From the NCBI RefSeq assembly GCF_026241855.1, contig NZ_JAPJDC010000001.1, positions 372,001-436,000 on the forward strand: DNA of 64,000 nucleotides, in the 5' to 3' direction. The notes below the pieces were generated by a model. That model did no database searches, was not told where the DNA came from, and worked only from the letters and a program-made list of their open reading frames with translations. Source of the stretch: Curtobacterium flaccumfaciens pv. betae. Its GTDB lineage: Bacteria > Actinomycetota > Actinomycetes > Actinomycetales > Microbacteriaceae. Of the stretch, positions 50,250 to 58,966 are shown one piece after another (position 1 is the first letter of the stretch; each line of letters opens with the position of its first letter). A program made the translations under genes and the position numbers.

Positions 50250-50741
50250 GTGCCGTCCTTCCTCGAGGGGCTCCCGTTCCGGTGGCTCGTCCTCGCGCTC
50301 TTCGTGATCGTGTTCTGCCGTGCGCAGGCCACGTACTGGGTCGCGCGGCTCGCGGTCACGGGTGCGTCCCGATCGCGGTGGGGCGGATGGCTGCGCTCGC
50401 CGGCGGTCCGTCGCGGTTCTGCGCTGCTCGATCGCTGGGGGTTGCCCGTCGTGACGGTGAGCTTCGTCGTGGTCGGCCTGCAGACGGTGATGAACGCCGC
50501 AGCGGGGCTGGCGCGGGTCGCCTGGTGGCGGTACACGATCGCGATGGTTCCGGGATGCGTGGCCTGGGCGTTCCTGTACGCGACGGTCGGGCTCGCCGTG
50601 TTCTGGGCGGTCGTCGCGGCCCTCGCCGGCTCGCCGTGGGGCATCGCGGCGCTCGTGGGTCTGGTGGTCGTCGCCGGCGTCGCGCTGACGGTCCTGCGTC
50701 GTCGTCGCGACCGCACAGGAGGCCCGGCCCGGCTTCCGTAG
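50250..50741 (+). CDS. Small VTT/DedA-like membrane protein
   Basis: A 163-residue membrane protein with about four helices. WWRYTIAMVPGCVAWAFLYA resembles the core of VTT (DedA/SNARE-associated) proteins, and GLPFRWLVLALFVIVFCRAQ the N-terminal helix, but the protein is shorter than full DedA. GTG 50250 follows TACGGT by six bases (leaderless). Identity tentative. Confidence 0.6.
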   Translation: MPSFLEGLPFRWLVLALFVIVFCRAQATYWVARLAVTGASRSRWGGWLRSPAVRRGSALLDRWGLPVVTVSFVVVGLQTVMNAAAGLARVAWWRYTIAMVPGCVAWAFLYATVGLAVFWAVVAALAGSPWGIAALVGLVVVAGVALTVLRRRRDRTGGPARLP

Positions 50742-50751
50742 GCTGGCCCAC

Positions 50752-51447
50752 GTGACGACAGACCAGCTCCAGAACCGTCCGGTCGCCCTGGTGACCGGAG
50801 CCACCCGCGGCATCGGCCGCGCGATCGCCGCCGACCTCGGCCGCACCCACCACGTGCTCGTGGGCGGCCGGTCCGCCGACGCCGTGGACGCCCTGGTCGC
50901 GGAGCTGCCGAGCGCGGCGCCGTTCGTCGGTGACCTGGGCGTGGGCGAGGTCCCCGCGCTGCCCGATCGGCTCGACGTCCTGGTGCACTCGGCCGGTGTC
51001 GAGCAGGGCACCACCGTCGCCGACACCCCGCGCGCGGTGTGGGAGCAGGTCTTCGCGACGAACGTGTTCGCGGTCGCCGAGCTCACCCGGTCGGCGCTGC
51101 CGGCACTGCGGGCAGCCCGGGGCATCGTCGTACCGATCAACAGCGGCTCCGGGTTCCACTCGGGCCCCGGCGGTGGGGTGTACGCGGCGTCGAAGTTCGC
51201 GCTGCGGGCCTTCGCCGACGCCCTGCGCGAAGAGGAGCGGGCGAACGGCGTGCGGGTGTCGAGCGTGCACCCGGGCCGGACCGACTCGGACATGCAGCGG
51301 CAGCTCGTGGCGAAGCTCGGGGAGTCCTACGACACCGACTACTACCTGGCACCCGAGGACGTGGCCGCCGCGGTCCGCACCGTCGTCGACCTGCCCGAGC
51401 GCGGCACCGTCGAGTCGCTCGCGATCCGGCCGACCCGACGGCGCTGA
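50752..51447 (+). CDS. Short-chain dehydrogenase/reductase
   Basis: A 231-residue SDR. The NAD(P) motif is VTGATRGIGRAIAADLG (14-30), GRSADA suggests NADP preference, LDVLVHSAGVEQG is the NAG-like region, and the active-site YAASK follows an INSGSG serine. Substrate unknown. GTG 50752 has TAGGCT seven bases upstream, apparently leaderless, only 10 bases after the preceding gene. Confidence 0.86.
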   Translation: MTTDQLQNRPVALVTGATRGIGRAIAADLGRTHHVLVGGRSADAVDALVAELPSAAPFVGDLGVGEVPALPDRLDVLVHSAGVEQGTTVADTPRAVWEQVFATNVFAVAELTRSALPALRAARGIVVPINSGSGFHSGPGGGVYAASKFALRAFADALREEERANGVRVSSVHPGRTDSDMQRQLVAKLGESYDTDYYLAPEDVAAAVRTVVDLPERGTVESLAIRPTRRR

Positions 51448-51468
51448 CACGCTGACGGCGACCATCGG

Positions 51469-53100
51469 CTACCGCAGCTCGATCCGTTCGTCGAGGTCGA
51501 GTCGCTCCAGGAACGTCTCGTCGTGGCTCACCACGACGAGTGCTCCCCGGTAGGCCCGCAGTGCGTCGACGAGCTGGTCGACGCTCGTCAGGTCGAGGTC
51601 GTTCGTCGGCTCGTCGAGCACGAGCAGCTGCGGCGGCGGGTCGGCGAGCACCAGGGCCGCCAGCGCCACCCGGAACCGCTCCCCGCCGGACAGGTCCCCG
51701 GCCGGGCGCTCGACGGTGTCCCCGCGCACCAGGAACTTCGCCAGCCGGTTGCGGACCTCGGCGACGGGCACGTGCGGGGCGTCCCGGCGCACGTTGTCGA
51801 GCACCGTGGCGGTGTCGTCCAGGGTGTCCTTCCGCTGCGGCAGGTACGCGATCCGGTCGACGTGGGCGACGGCCCCGGTCTCGGGCAGCGGGTGCTCCCG
51901 GGCAGCGGGGTCGCCGACGAGCTGCTCGAGCAGGGTGGACTTGCCGACCCCGTTGTCCCCGGTGACGGCGACCCGTTCCGGCCCCTGCACGACGACGTCA
52001 CGCCCCCGCACGGTCACGGTGGCGATCCGACGCGACGCCGGCACGTCCGGGTCGGGCAGGGTGACGTGGATCGACTCGTCGTCGCGCAGACGGAGCTCGG
52101 CCTCGCGCTTGGTGGCGAGGGCGGCAGCTTCGTCGCCCGCGTACCCGACGCGCAGTCGACCGGCGGTCTCCTGCGCCTTCTTCCGCTGCTCGTTCGCCAG
52201 GATCTTCGGCATCGAGCGGCCGGCTTTCTCGCCGGCCTTCGCGCGTCGGGCGATCTTGGTCTCCGCCTCGATGCGCTGCCGCTTCTCGGTGCGGTGCCGC
52301 TGTTCGGCGACCCGGACCTCGCGCTCGACGGCTGCCTGCTGCACGGCGAGGTGCTCCTCGAACGCGCTGAACGTCCCGCCGAACACGGTCATCGCCCCGG
52401 CGCGGAGTTCCACGGTCTCGTCGACGTGCTCCAGGAGTTCCCGGTCGTGGCTGACGAGCACCAGGGTGCCGCGCCAGTCGTCGACCAGGTCGAGGAGCAG
52501 CCCGCGGGCCCGGCGGTCCAGGTTGTTCGTCGGCTCGTCCAGGAACACGATCGGCCGCGCGCGCAACCGGACCCCGGCGACGGCGACGAGCACCGACTGC
52601 CCGCCGGACAGCGTCGACACCGGCCGGTCGAGCTCGGTGCCGTCGAGCCCGACCCGGTCGAGCACCGCGGCGGCCCGTTCCTCCAGGTCCCAGTCGTCGC
52701 CGACCGCCTCGAGCTGTGCGGCAGTGGCGTCGCCGGCCAGGACGGCCCGGAGCGCCGTGAGGGTGGGCCGGATGCCGAGCAGGTCGGCGACGGTGTCGTC
52801 CGCGCTGGCGTGGGCCCACGGCGCCGGTTCCTGATCGACGCGCCAGCGGCGATCAGGCCGTGCCGGTGGGGAGAGGCGTTGCGGCAGGTGGTCGACGGGA
52901 CCCGACGTCGCGATGCTGCCCGAGGTGGGGTGGAGCCGGCCGGTCGCGAGCCGGACCAGCGTGGACTTGCCGGCCCCGTTCCTCCCGACCAGGCCGGTCC
53001 GGCCACGTCCGAAGGCGGCGGTGAGGTGGTCGAGCGCGACGGTGCCGTCGGGCCAGGCGAAGGTGACGTCGTGCAGGACGACGGACGGACTGGTGGGCAT
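51469..53100 (-). CDS. ABC-F family ATP-binding protein
   Basis: A 543-residue soluble protein with two ABC domains and no membrane part. Domain 1: Walker A VGRNGAGKST (38-47), signature LSGGQSVLVAV, Walker B IVFLDEPTNNLD. A basic coiled-coil linker follows (REVRVAEQRHRTEKRQRIEA). Domain 2: GDNGVGKST, LSGGERFRVAL, LLVLDEPTNDLD. ABC-F proteins act on ribosomes in translation control or antibiotic protection; which one is not shown. ATG 53100 has GGGAG upstream. Confidence 0.88.
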   Translation of the reverse strand: MPTSPSVVLHDVTFAWPDGTVALDHLTAAFGRGRTGLVGRNGAGKSTLVRLATGRLHPTSGSIATSGPVDHLPQRLSPPARPDRRWRVDQEPAPWAHASADDTVADLLGIRPTLTALRAVLAGDATAAQLEAVGDDWDLEERAAAVLDRVGLDGTELDRPVSTLSGGQSVLVAVAGVRLRARPIVFLDEPTNNLDRRARGLLLDLVDDWRGTLVLVSHDRELLEHVDETVELRAGAMTVFGGTFSAFEEHLAVQQAAVEREVRVAEQRHRTEKRQRIEAETKIARRAKAGEKAGRSMPKILANEQRKKAQETAGRLRVGYAGDEAAALATKREAELRLRDDESIHVTLPDPDVPASRRIATVTVRGRDVVVQGPERVAVTGDNGVGKSTLLEQLVGDPAAREHPLPETGAVAHVDRIAYLPQRKDTLDDTATVLDNVRRDAPHVPVAEVRNRLAKFLVRGDTVERPAGDLSGGERFRVALAALVLADPPPQLLVLDEPTNDLDLTSVDQLVDALRAYRGALVVVSHDETFLERLDLDERIELR

Positions 53101-53374
53101 GGGGGTGTCTCCCGGTGTCGATGCTGGGCGCACGACACCGAGGCCACCGCGGTGCGGTGGAGCGCCCGACGGGGCGCGCGATCACGGTGTCAGCGCGTGG
53201 GCTGAGCGGTACCGGTGATCGACAGCAATCCGTCTGCTTCCGTCGGGGGACCCCCGTGTCCGCCATCCGTTCCGCCGGTCGGTCTCCCGCCCCGGCGGCC
53301 CCGCGATGACGACGAGGTGACCTCCACGGTAATCCCGTGACACGGGCACCCGCAAGGGATGACAGGCTGGGGGC
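53101..53374 (-). promoter_or_regulatory. Intergenic region with GC-rich hairpins ahead of the ABC-F gene
   Basis: No gene is supported here. On the minus strand, GCGCCC-GTC-GGGCGC-type and CCACCGC/GCGGTGG stems lie in the last 130 bases before the ABC-F start, and a short frame from GTG 53147 overlaps that start. Some antibiotic-responsive ABC-F genes are controlled by leader attenuation; this region would allow that but does not prove it. On the plus strand CAGGCT (53363-53368) is the likely -10 of the DUF3151 gene. Confidence 0.3.
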
Positions 53375-53800
53375 ATGCCGGAGAACCTGTTGCCGACCCC
53401 GTCGTCGAACCCCGAGACCCTGCTGCCCGCCGAGCCGGAGGTGACCGCCGCGATCGAGGCGGAGGCCCCTGTCGCGAGCGTGGTGGTGTCCTACCCGTCG
53501 TCGAGCCTGGCGTGGGCGCTGCTCGCCGACGAGGCGTGGGCGCGCGGCGCGACCCTCGAGTCCTACGCGTACGCCCGCGTCGGGTACCACCGTGGGCTCG
53601 ATGCCCTGCGCAAGGCCGGCTGGCGCGGTGTCGGCCCGGTGCCGTGGTCGCACGAGCCCAACCGTGGCGTGCTGCGGGCGCTGTTCGCCCTGCGCCGTGC
53701 GGCCGAGGCGATCGACGAGCCCGGCGAGCCCGAGCGCCTGACCGATTTCCTGAACGCGAGCGACCCCGAGGCCCTGCGCGCACTTTCCGCCGGCGCGTAG
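53375..53800 (+). CDS. DUF3151 family protein
   Basis: A 141-residue soluble protein of the actinobacterial DUF3151 family: SSLAWALLADEAWARGATLESYAYARVGYHRGLDALRKAGWRG is nearly diagnostic, followed by VPWSHEPNRGVLRALFALRRAA. Mostly helical. Function unknown. ATG 53375 follows CAGGCT by six bases. Convergent with lacZ, with a strong hairpin between. Confidence 0.82.
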   Translation: MPENLLPTPSSNPETLLPAEPEVTAAIEAEAPVASVVVSYPSSSLAWALLADEAWARGATLESYAYARVGYHRGLDALRKAGWRGVGPVPWSHEPNRGVLRALFALRRAAEAIDEPGEPERLTDFLNASDPEALRALSAGA

Positions 53801-53811
53801 CTCCCGCACGA

Positions 53812-53877
53812 AAAACACCGGCGTTCGCACTGCACGCCGCGGGATGCGGGTGTGCAACGTGCGAACACCGGTGTTTT
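53812..53877. terminator. Bidirectional A/T-flanked hairpin between DUF3151 and lacZ
   Basis: AAAACACCGGCGTTCGCAC pairs with GTGCGAACACCGGTGTTTT at 18 of 19 positions around a 28-base loop. The terminal A and T runs fit intrinsic termination in both directions. Confidence 0.85.
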
Positions 53878-53889
53878 GCGCGTGACCGA

Positions 53890-56800
53890 CTAGCCCAGCA
53901 GCACGCTCCAACTGAACGCCTGCGGCCAGAGCTGGTGCTCCGGCAGCACGTCGAGCCCGCACGCCCGGCTGCCGAGCCCGTGCTGCGCGGCGTCGAGGTA
54001 CAGGTACAGGTGGTCCGACGTCGGCAGCTCGTACGGGTGCTCGGCACGGTCGATCTGCTGCGCGGTCCACGGCGACAGGGTGAACCCCGCACGGTGCGAC
54101 CCGACCGTCGACACCGTGAACGGCCCGACCGCCAGCGACCGGAGCGACGGCCGGTGCCCGGTCTCCTGCGGCCGCGAGTACGCCACCCCGAGTGACCGCA
54201 CCGGAGCGGTGAACTGGCCGACGCGGGCAGCATGCGAAGAATCGGCGTACGACTCCAGCGGTCCGGTCCCGAACCAGGTGGCGTCCGCATCGGCCAGCGA
54301 CGCGGGCAGGTCGAAGCGCACCCCGATCCGCGGCCACGTGACGTCCCAGGCACCGAACGGCACGGCGTCGGTCTGCAGCACGAGCCCCTCGGACGTCAGG
54401 GTCCAGCGGTGCGTGACCTCGAGGCCCCACCCGCTGTTCGCCGCCGCGACGCGGACGCGCTGCTCCAGACCGGAGCCGGTCCGCGACACCGACACCAGCC
54501 GGTGCGTCAGCCGGTCCAGCCCTCGGTCGCGCCAGCGCGTCGCGGACGGGGGAGCGGTCGGGTCGCCGACACCGTGCGTGAGCACCGGGTCCGCGGTCTC
54601 GTAGCCGCCCTGTGACGCCAGGCTGTCGTTGTCGGTCGGTGCACGCCAGAGCTCCAGACGGGGCCCGGCGACCTCGTGGCCCTTCCAGGACACCAGGTCG
54701 CCGCGGGCGCTGAAGGTGCCGTCACCGAGTCGGTCGCCGTCCCACCCCTGCCGGGAGGCCCGTGGTGCGTCCGCCGCGCGCGCCGCGACGAGCCGCTGGG
54801 TGCGTGCGACGACGTGGCCGGTGTCCGCCCACGCGGTCGGCCCCGCCAGTTCCACGGTCAGGTCGAACCAGAGCTCGTCGCCGGGTGCGAGTTCGGACGT
54901 GGCCGCGTCGAGCACCTCGGAGGGCACCGGGACCGTCGCCGACTCCCGGGCGGCGACGATGCCCGTGGACAGGCGTCCCGAGGCCTCGACGACGCCGTTC
55001 CGCGACAGGGTCCAGCACAGCCGGAGCCCGGCGGTCGAGGCCGAGTGGTACCGGTTCTCGACCAGGACCGTGGTGTCCGAGACCGCCAGACGGATCGGGG
55101 CCACGACGGCGGCGAACTCGGCGAGCCCCGGCGTCGGGGTGTCGTCGGGCAGCACCAGGCCGTCCATCACGAAGTTGCCGTCGTGCACGACCTCGCCGAA
55201 GTCCCCGCCGTAGGCGTAGAAGTCCTCGCCCGTGGGCGTCTTCGCGAGCAGGCCGTGGTCCCGCCACTCCCACACGAACCCGCCGTGCAGCCGTGGGTAC
55301 CGGTCGACCAGGGCCTCGTACTCGGCGATCTGCCCGGGGCCGTTGCCCATCGCGTGCACGTACTCGCAGTGGATGAAGGGCTTCGACCGCTGCCGTGCGG
55401 CCTCGGCCGGGCCGCAGCCGAGCAGGGGCGTCGGGGTGCCGCCGCCGATCGACTCGGTCTCCTGCAGCGTCGGGTACATCCGCGAGTAGACGTCGGTGTA
55501 CTCGCCCGTGTAGTCGCCCTCGTAGTGCACCGGGCGCTCGGGGTCACGGTCGTGCACCCACTGCGACATCGCCGCGAGGTTCCGGCCGGTGCCGGACTCG
55601 TTGCCGAGCGACCACATCACGATCGACGCGTGGTTCTTGTCGCGCTCGACGGTGCGGGCGATGCGATCGAGGTAGGCCTCGGCCCACGCCGGGTCGTCGG
55701 AGGGGTTGCCGACCCAGTCGGTGAACAGGAAGCCGTGGGTCTCCAGGTCGCACTCCAGGATCACCCAGAAGCCGAGCTCGTCGGCCAGGTCGAGCACGCG
55801 GGGGTGCGGCGGGTAGTGCGAGGTTCGGATGGCGTTGACGTTGTTCCGCTTCATCAGCGCCATGTCGGCGCGGGCGTGCTCCTCGTCGAACACCCGGCCG
55901 CGCACGGGGTGGGTCTCGTGCCGGTTCACGCCGTGGAAGACCACGCGTTCGCCGTTCACCAGGAACCGGTCGCCGACGATCGACACGGTGCGGAACCCGA
56001 GCCGGAGCGACACCGTCTCGCCGGCCGCGCCAGCCGCCGCGGCGCGGGTCGACAGCGTCGCGTCGTACAGCTTCGGCAGCTCGGCACTCCACGGCTCGAC
56101 ACCCTCGACCTCGATCGGCGCGACGTCGTCCGCCGTGGCCCAGGTCACGTCGACGCCCAGGTCCGGCACCGCGAACCGCATCGGGAACACCGCGTCGAGC
56201 GTCGGGAACGTGATCGTGCCGGTCCCCGTCTCCGGCCGTCCCGACGCCGCGGTGCCCGCCGAGGCGGCCGTGCCGAGCGTCGCTCGCCAACCGGCCTGGA
56301 CGAACACGTCGTCGATCGGCGCCGTGGGCCGGGCGAGCAGGGTGACGTCACGGAAGATGCCCGGCAGCCACCACTGGTCCTGGTCCTCCAGGTAGGACGC
56401 CGCCGACCACTGGTGCACCCGGACCGCGAGCTCGTTCGCTCCCGGGCGCACCAGCTCGGTGACGTCGAACTCGGTCGCCAGGCGGGAGCCCGTCGACCAC
56501 CCCACGAGCGTCCCGTTCAGCCACACCCGGAAGTGCGACTCGACCCCGTCGAACCGCAGCAGCACCCGGCCGGCACCGTCGAACGACGACGGCAGCTCGA
56601 ACGTGCGGCGGTGGTCACCGGTCGGGTTCTCCTCCGGCGGGTGCGGTGGGTCGATCGGGAACGGGTACTGCAGGTTCGTGTAGCTCGGAGCGCCGTGGCC
56701 GTGCAGCACCCAGTGCGACGGCACCGGGAGCTCGCCCCAGGCCGGGTCGTCGTCCTCCCCACCCTCGGTCGCGAAGTCCTCGGAGACCGAGGCGACGGGC

Positions 56801-56922
56801 GACCACCGGAACCGCCAGTCCCCGTTCAGCGACAGGGACGGGGCGTCGGTGTGCAGCCAGGCACGGGGTGCCAGCCGCGAGTCGGAGCCGGGTGCGGTGG
56901 ACGAGAGTGCGGAGTGGGTCAA
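53890..56922 (-). CDS. lacZ: Beta-galactosidase, glycoside hydrolase family 2
   Basis: A 1010-residue GH2 beta-galactosidase, close to the 1023 of E. coli LacZ. Domains in order: jelly-roll (about 40-210), immunoglobulin-like, TIM barrel (about 300-600), then the small and large C-terminal domains. The acid/base glutamate is in MWSLGNESGTGRN (about residue 441), the nucleophile is in FIHCEYVHAMGNGPGQ (about 521). No signal peptide, so intracellular. The start is TTG 56922, overlapping the permease stop (TTGA). Fourth gene of a galactoside ABC operon, so imported lactose-like sugars are split at once. Confidence 0.92.
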   Translation of the reverse strand: MTHSALSSTAPGSDSRLAPRAWLHTDAPSLSLNGDWRFRWSPVASVSEDFATEGGEDDDPAWGELPVPSHWVLHGHGAPSYTNLQYPFPIDPPHPPEENPTGDHRRTFELPSSFDGAGRVLLRFDGVESHFRVWLNGTLVGWSTGSRLATEFDVTELVRPGANELAVRVHQWSAASYLEDQDQWWLPGIFRDVTLLARPTAPIDDVFVQAGWRATLGTAASAGTAASGRPETGTGTITFPTLDAVFPMRFAVPDLGVDVTWATADDVAPIEVEGVEPWSAELPKLYDATLSTRAAAAGAAGETVSLRLGFRTVSIVGDRFLVNGERVVFHGVNRHETHPVRGRVFDEEHARADMALMKRNNVNAIRTSHYPPHPRVLDLADELGFWVILECDLETHGFLFTDWVGNPSDDPAWAEAYLDRIARTVERDKNHASIVMWSLGNESGTGRNLAAMSQWVHDRDPERPVHYEGDYTGEYTDVYSRMYPTLQETESIGGGTPTPLLGCGPAEAARQRSKPFIHCEYVHAMGNGPGQIAEYEALVDRYPRLHGGFVWEWRDHGLLAKTPTGEDFYAYGGDFGEVVHDGNFVMDGLVLPDDTPTPGLAEFAAVVAPIRLAVSDTTVLVENRYHSASTAGLRLCWTLSRNGVVEASGRLSTGIVAARESATVPVPSEVLDAATSELAPGDELWFDLTVELAGPTAWADTGHVVARTQRLVAARAADAPRASRQGWDGDRLGDGTFSARGDLVSWKGHEVAGPRLELWRAPTDNDSLASQGGYETADPVLTHGVGDPTAPPSATRWRDRGLDRLTHRLVSVSRTGSGLEQRVRVAAANSGWGLEVTHRWTLTSEGLVLQTDAVPFGAWDVTWPRIGVRFDLPASLADADATWFGTGPLESYADSSHAARVGQFTAPVRSLGVAYSRPQETGHRPSLRSLAVGPFTVSTVGSHRAGFTLSPWTAQQIDRAEHPYELPTSDHLYLYLDAAQHGLGSRACGLDVLPEHQLWPQAFSWSVLLG

Positions 56923-57854
56923 CCCTTGACCGATCCTTCCGTGAGGCCTCCACGCCAGAAGCGCTGGAGGACGATGATGGCGATGACGAGCGGGATGACC
57001 GAGACGAGCACCCCGCCGGTGGTGAGCTGGTAGAACTCCGGCAGGCGGTCGACCTGCGAGCGCCAGTTGTTCAGACCCAGTGTTATCGGGTACAGCTTCT
57101 GGTCTGCCAGCATGATGAGCGGCAGGAAGAAGTTGTTCCAGATCCCGACCACCTGGAACAGGAACACGGTGACGAGCGCCGGGGTCATCTGCCGGAGCAC
57201 CACGGTGTGGAAGATCCGCAGTTCGCCGGCACCGTCGATGCGAGCCTGTTCGAGCAGGGTGGTGTCCACCGACGCGGCGGCGTACACCCGGCACAGGAAC
57301 AGGCCGAACGGCGACACCAGGCTCGGGATGAGCACGCTCCAGTACGTGTTGGTCAGGCCCATCGACGAGAACAGCAGGAACAGCGGCAGTGCCGTCGCGG
57401 TCCCCGGCACGAGCACGCCGCCGAGGATCGTGCCGAACACGAACTGACGCCCCCGGAAGTCGTACTTCGCCAGCGCGTACCCGCCGGCCGCGGCGAAGTA
57501 GGTGGCCAGGACGGCACCGACGCCGGAGTACAGGATGCTGTTCGCGATCCACCGGACGAAGATGCCGCCGTCGTAGGTGAACACCTGCTGCAGGTTGCTC
57601 CAGAGGGCGAACTCGCCGCCGAACCAGAACCCGTTGGTCGAGAACAGCGCGCCCGTGGTCTTCGTCGCGGCGATGACGACCCAGTACAGCGGGACGATGA
57701 AGTACAGCGCGACGACGACGAGGATCCCCGTCACGACGATCTGCGAGCGTGGGGACCGGTCGAGCTTCCGGCGCTGGTGCGCCGAGATCGACGTGGTGTC
57801 CACGGGGACGGCGGACTTCGCCGTGGCCGGCGCTTCGATGGCTTCGCTGGTCAT
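56919..57854 (-). CDS. Carbohydrate ABC permease, MalG type
   Basis: A 311-residue CUT1 permease with six helices and the EAA-like coupling loop EQARIDGAGELRIFHTVVLRQM. TKTTGALFSTNGFWFG is typical of the family's N-terminal region. Third gene of the operon; start overlaps the MalF-type gene (ATGA) and its stop overlaps the lacZ TTG start. Likely cargo lactose or other beta-galactosides, from the neighbour. Confidence 0.87.
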   Translation of the reverse strand: MTSEAIEAPATAKSAVPVDTTSISAHQRRKLDRSPRSQIVVTGILVVVALYFIVPLYWVVIAATKTTGALFSTNGFWFGGEFALWSNLQQVFTYDGGIFVRWIANSILYSGVGAVLATYFAAAGGYALAKYDFRGRQFVFGTILGGVLVPGTATALPLFLLFSSMGLTNTYWSVLIPSLVSPFGLFLCRVYAAASVDTTLLEQARIDGAGELRIFHTVVLRQMTPALVTVFLFQVVGIWNNFFLPLIMLADQKLYPITLGLNNWRSQVDRLPEFYQLTTGGVLVSVIPLVIAIIVLQRFWRGGLTEGSVKG

Positions 57855-58966
57855 CGGTCAGTCCCTTCGGTGGTCGCGACGCGACCGGCCTGGAGGCCCG
57901 GGTCGGCTTGGGTGGTGACCGTGCTGCCCGCCGCAGCGCGCGTCTGGAGCGCGGTGCGGGCCTCCCGGCCGTCGCGCCGTGCGCGCTTGCGGCGGTCGCG
58001 TTCGTCCTTGGGCGGTCGGTTCGTCAGCGCGAGGAACGTGAACGACAGGATGAACGCGGCCAGCGCGATGATGACCGCCTGCGCACTCGCGACGCCGTAC
58101 TCGTTGAACGCGAACGCGTTCGTGTAGGCGGCGTAGTTCGGCGTGTACTCGGTGTCGATCGCCGGGGCCACGGTCGACAGGATCTGCGGCTCCGCGAAGA
58201 GCTGCAGGGTGCCGATGATCGAGAACACCGTCGTGAGCACCAGGGCCGGCGCGATGAGCGGGATCTGGATCCGCCACGCGACCTGGAACGCGTTCGCTCC
58301 GTCCACCTTGGCGGCCTCGTAGACCTCGCCGGGGATGGACTTCAGCTGCGCCACGATGATGAGCATGTTGTAGCCGGTGTACGTCCACGTGACGATGTTC
58401 GCGATCGACCACAGCACGCTGTTCGCGCCGAGGAAGTCCGGCTGCAGCCCCATCGACTGCAGCAGCGACACGATCGGTGACAGGCCGGGCACGTACAGGA
58501 ACGACCACAGGATCGTGGCGATGACCCCGGGGACGCCGTACGGCATGAAGTAGATGGCCCGGAAGAAGCCCGGCCAGCGGGCGCTCGCCGACTCGAGCAG
58601 CAGCGCGAGGATCGTGCAGGCGATGATCATCACCGGGACCTGGACGATGCCGAAGAGCAGCATGCGGCCGATCGAGGCGACGAACCCGCTGTCCTGCAGG
58701 GCGATCGCGTAGTTGTCGAACCCGGCGAACCGGCCGACGACGCCGTCCTCGCCGAACAGGCCCTCGCGGTCGACGGTGGTGAACGACTGGAACAGGGCGC
58801 TGATGATCGGGATGACGAACGTCAGCAGGAACAGCGCCAGGAACGGGGCGAGCAGGATCCACGGGGCACGCTTCTGCGCACTCGTGGCCTTCGTGCTCGT
58901 GCGGAACGCGGGGGTGCCGCCGGCCGGTCGGCCGGTGGACCGTGGGGTGGTGGTCTGCTGGGTCAT
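57851..58966 (-). CDS. Carbohydrate ABC permease, MalF type
   Basis: A 371-residue CUT1 permease with six helices and coupling loop EAAKVDGANAFQVAWRIQIPLI. The first 35 residues are Thr/Arg-rich and cytosolic; the last 45 are basic and include PGLQAG, encoded by the dispersed 12-mer GGGCCTCCAGGC (57899-57888 on this strand), as also in the znuB tail. Start overlaps the SBP stop (ATGA). Confidence 0.87.
   Translation of the reverse strand: MTQQTTTPRSTGRPAGGTPAFRTSTKATSAQKRAPWILLAPFLALFLLTFVIPIISALFQSFTTVDREGLFGEDGVVGRFAGFDNYAIALQDSGFVASIGRMLLFGIVQVPVMIIACTILALLLESASARWPGFFRAIYFMPYGVPGVIATILWSFLYVPGLSPIVSLLQSMGLQPDFLGANSVLWSIANIVTWTYTGYNMLIIVAQLKSIPGEVYEAAKVDGANAFQVAWRIQIPLIAPALVLTTVFSIIGTLQLFAEPQILSTVAPAIDTEYTPNYAAYTNAFAFNEYGVASAQAVIIALAAFILSFTFLALTNRPPKDERDRRKRARRDGREARTALQTRAAAGSTVTTQADPGLQAGRVATTEGTDR

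Noticed and set aside
56923..57552. N-terminal extension of the beta-galactosidase frame
   Set aside because: It is the shadow of the MalG-type permease gene; the GH2 sequence begins at TTG 56922, coupled to the permease stop.
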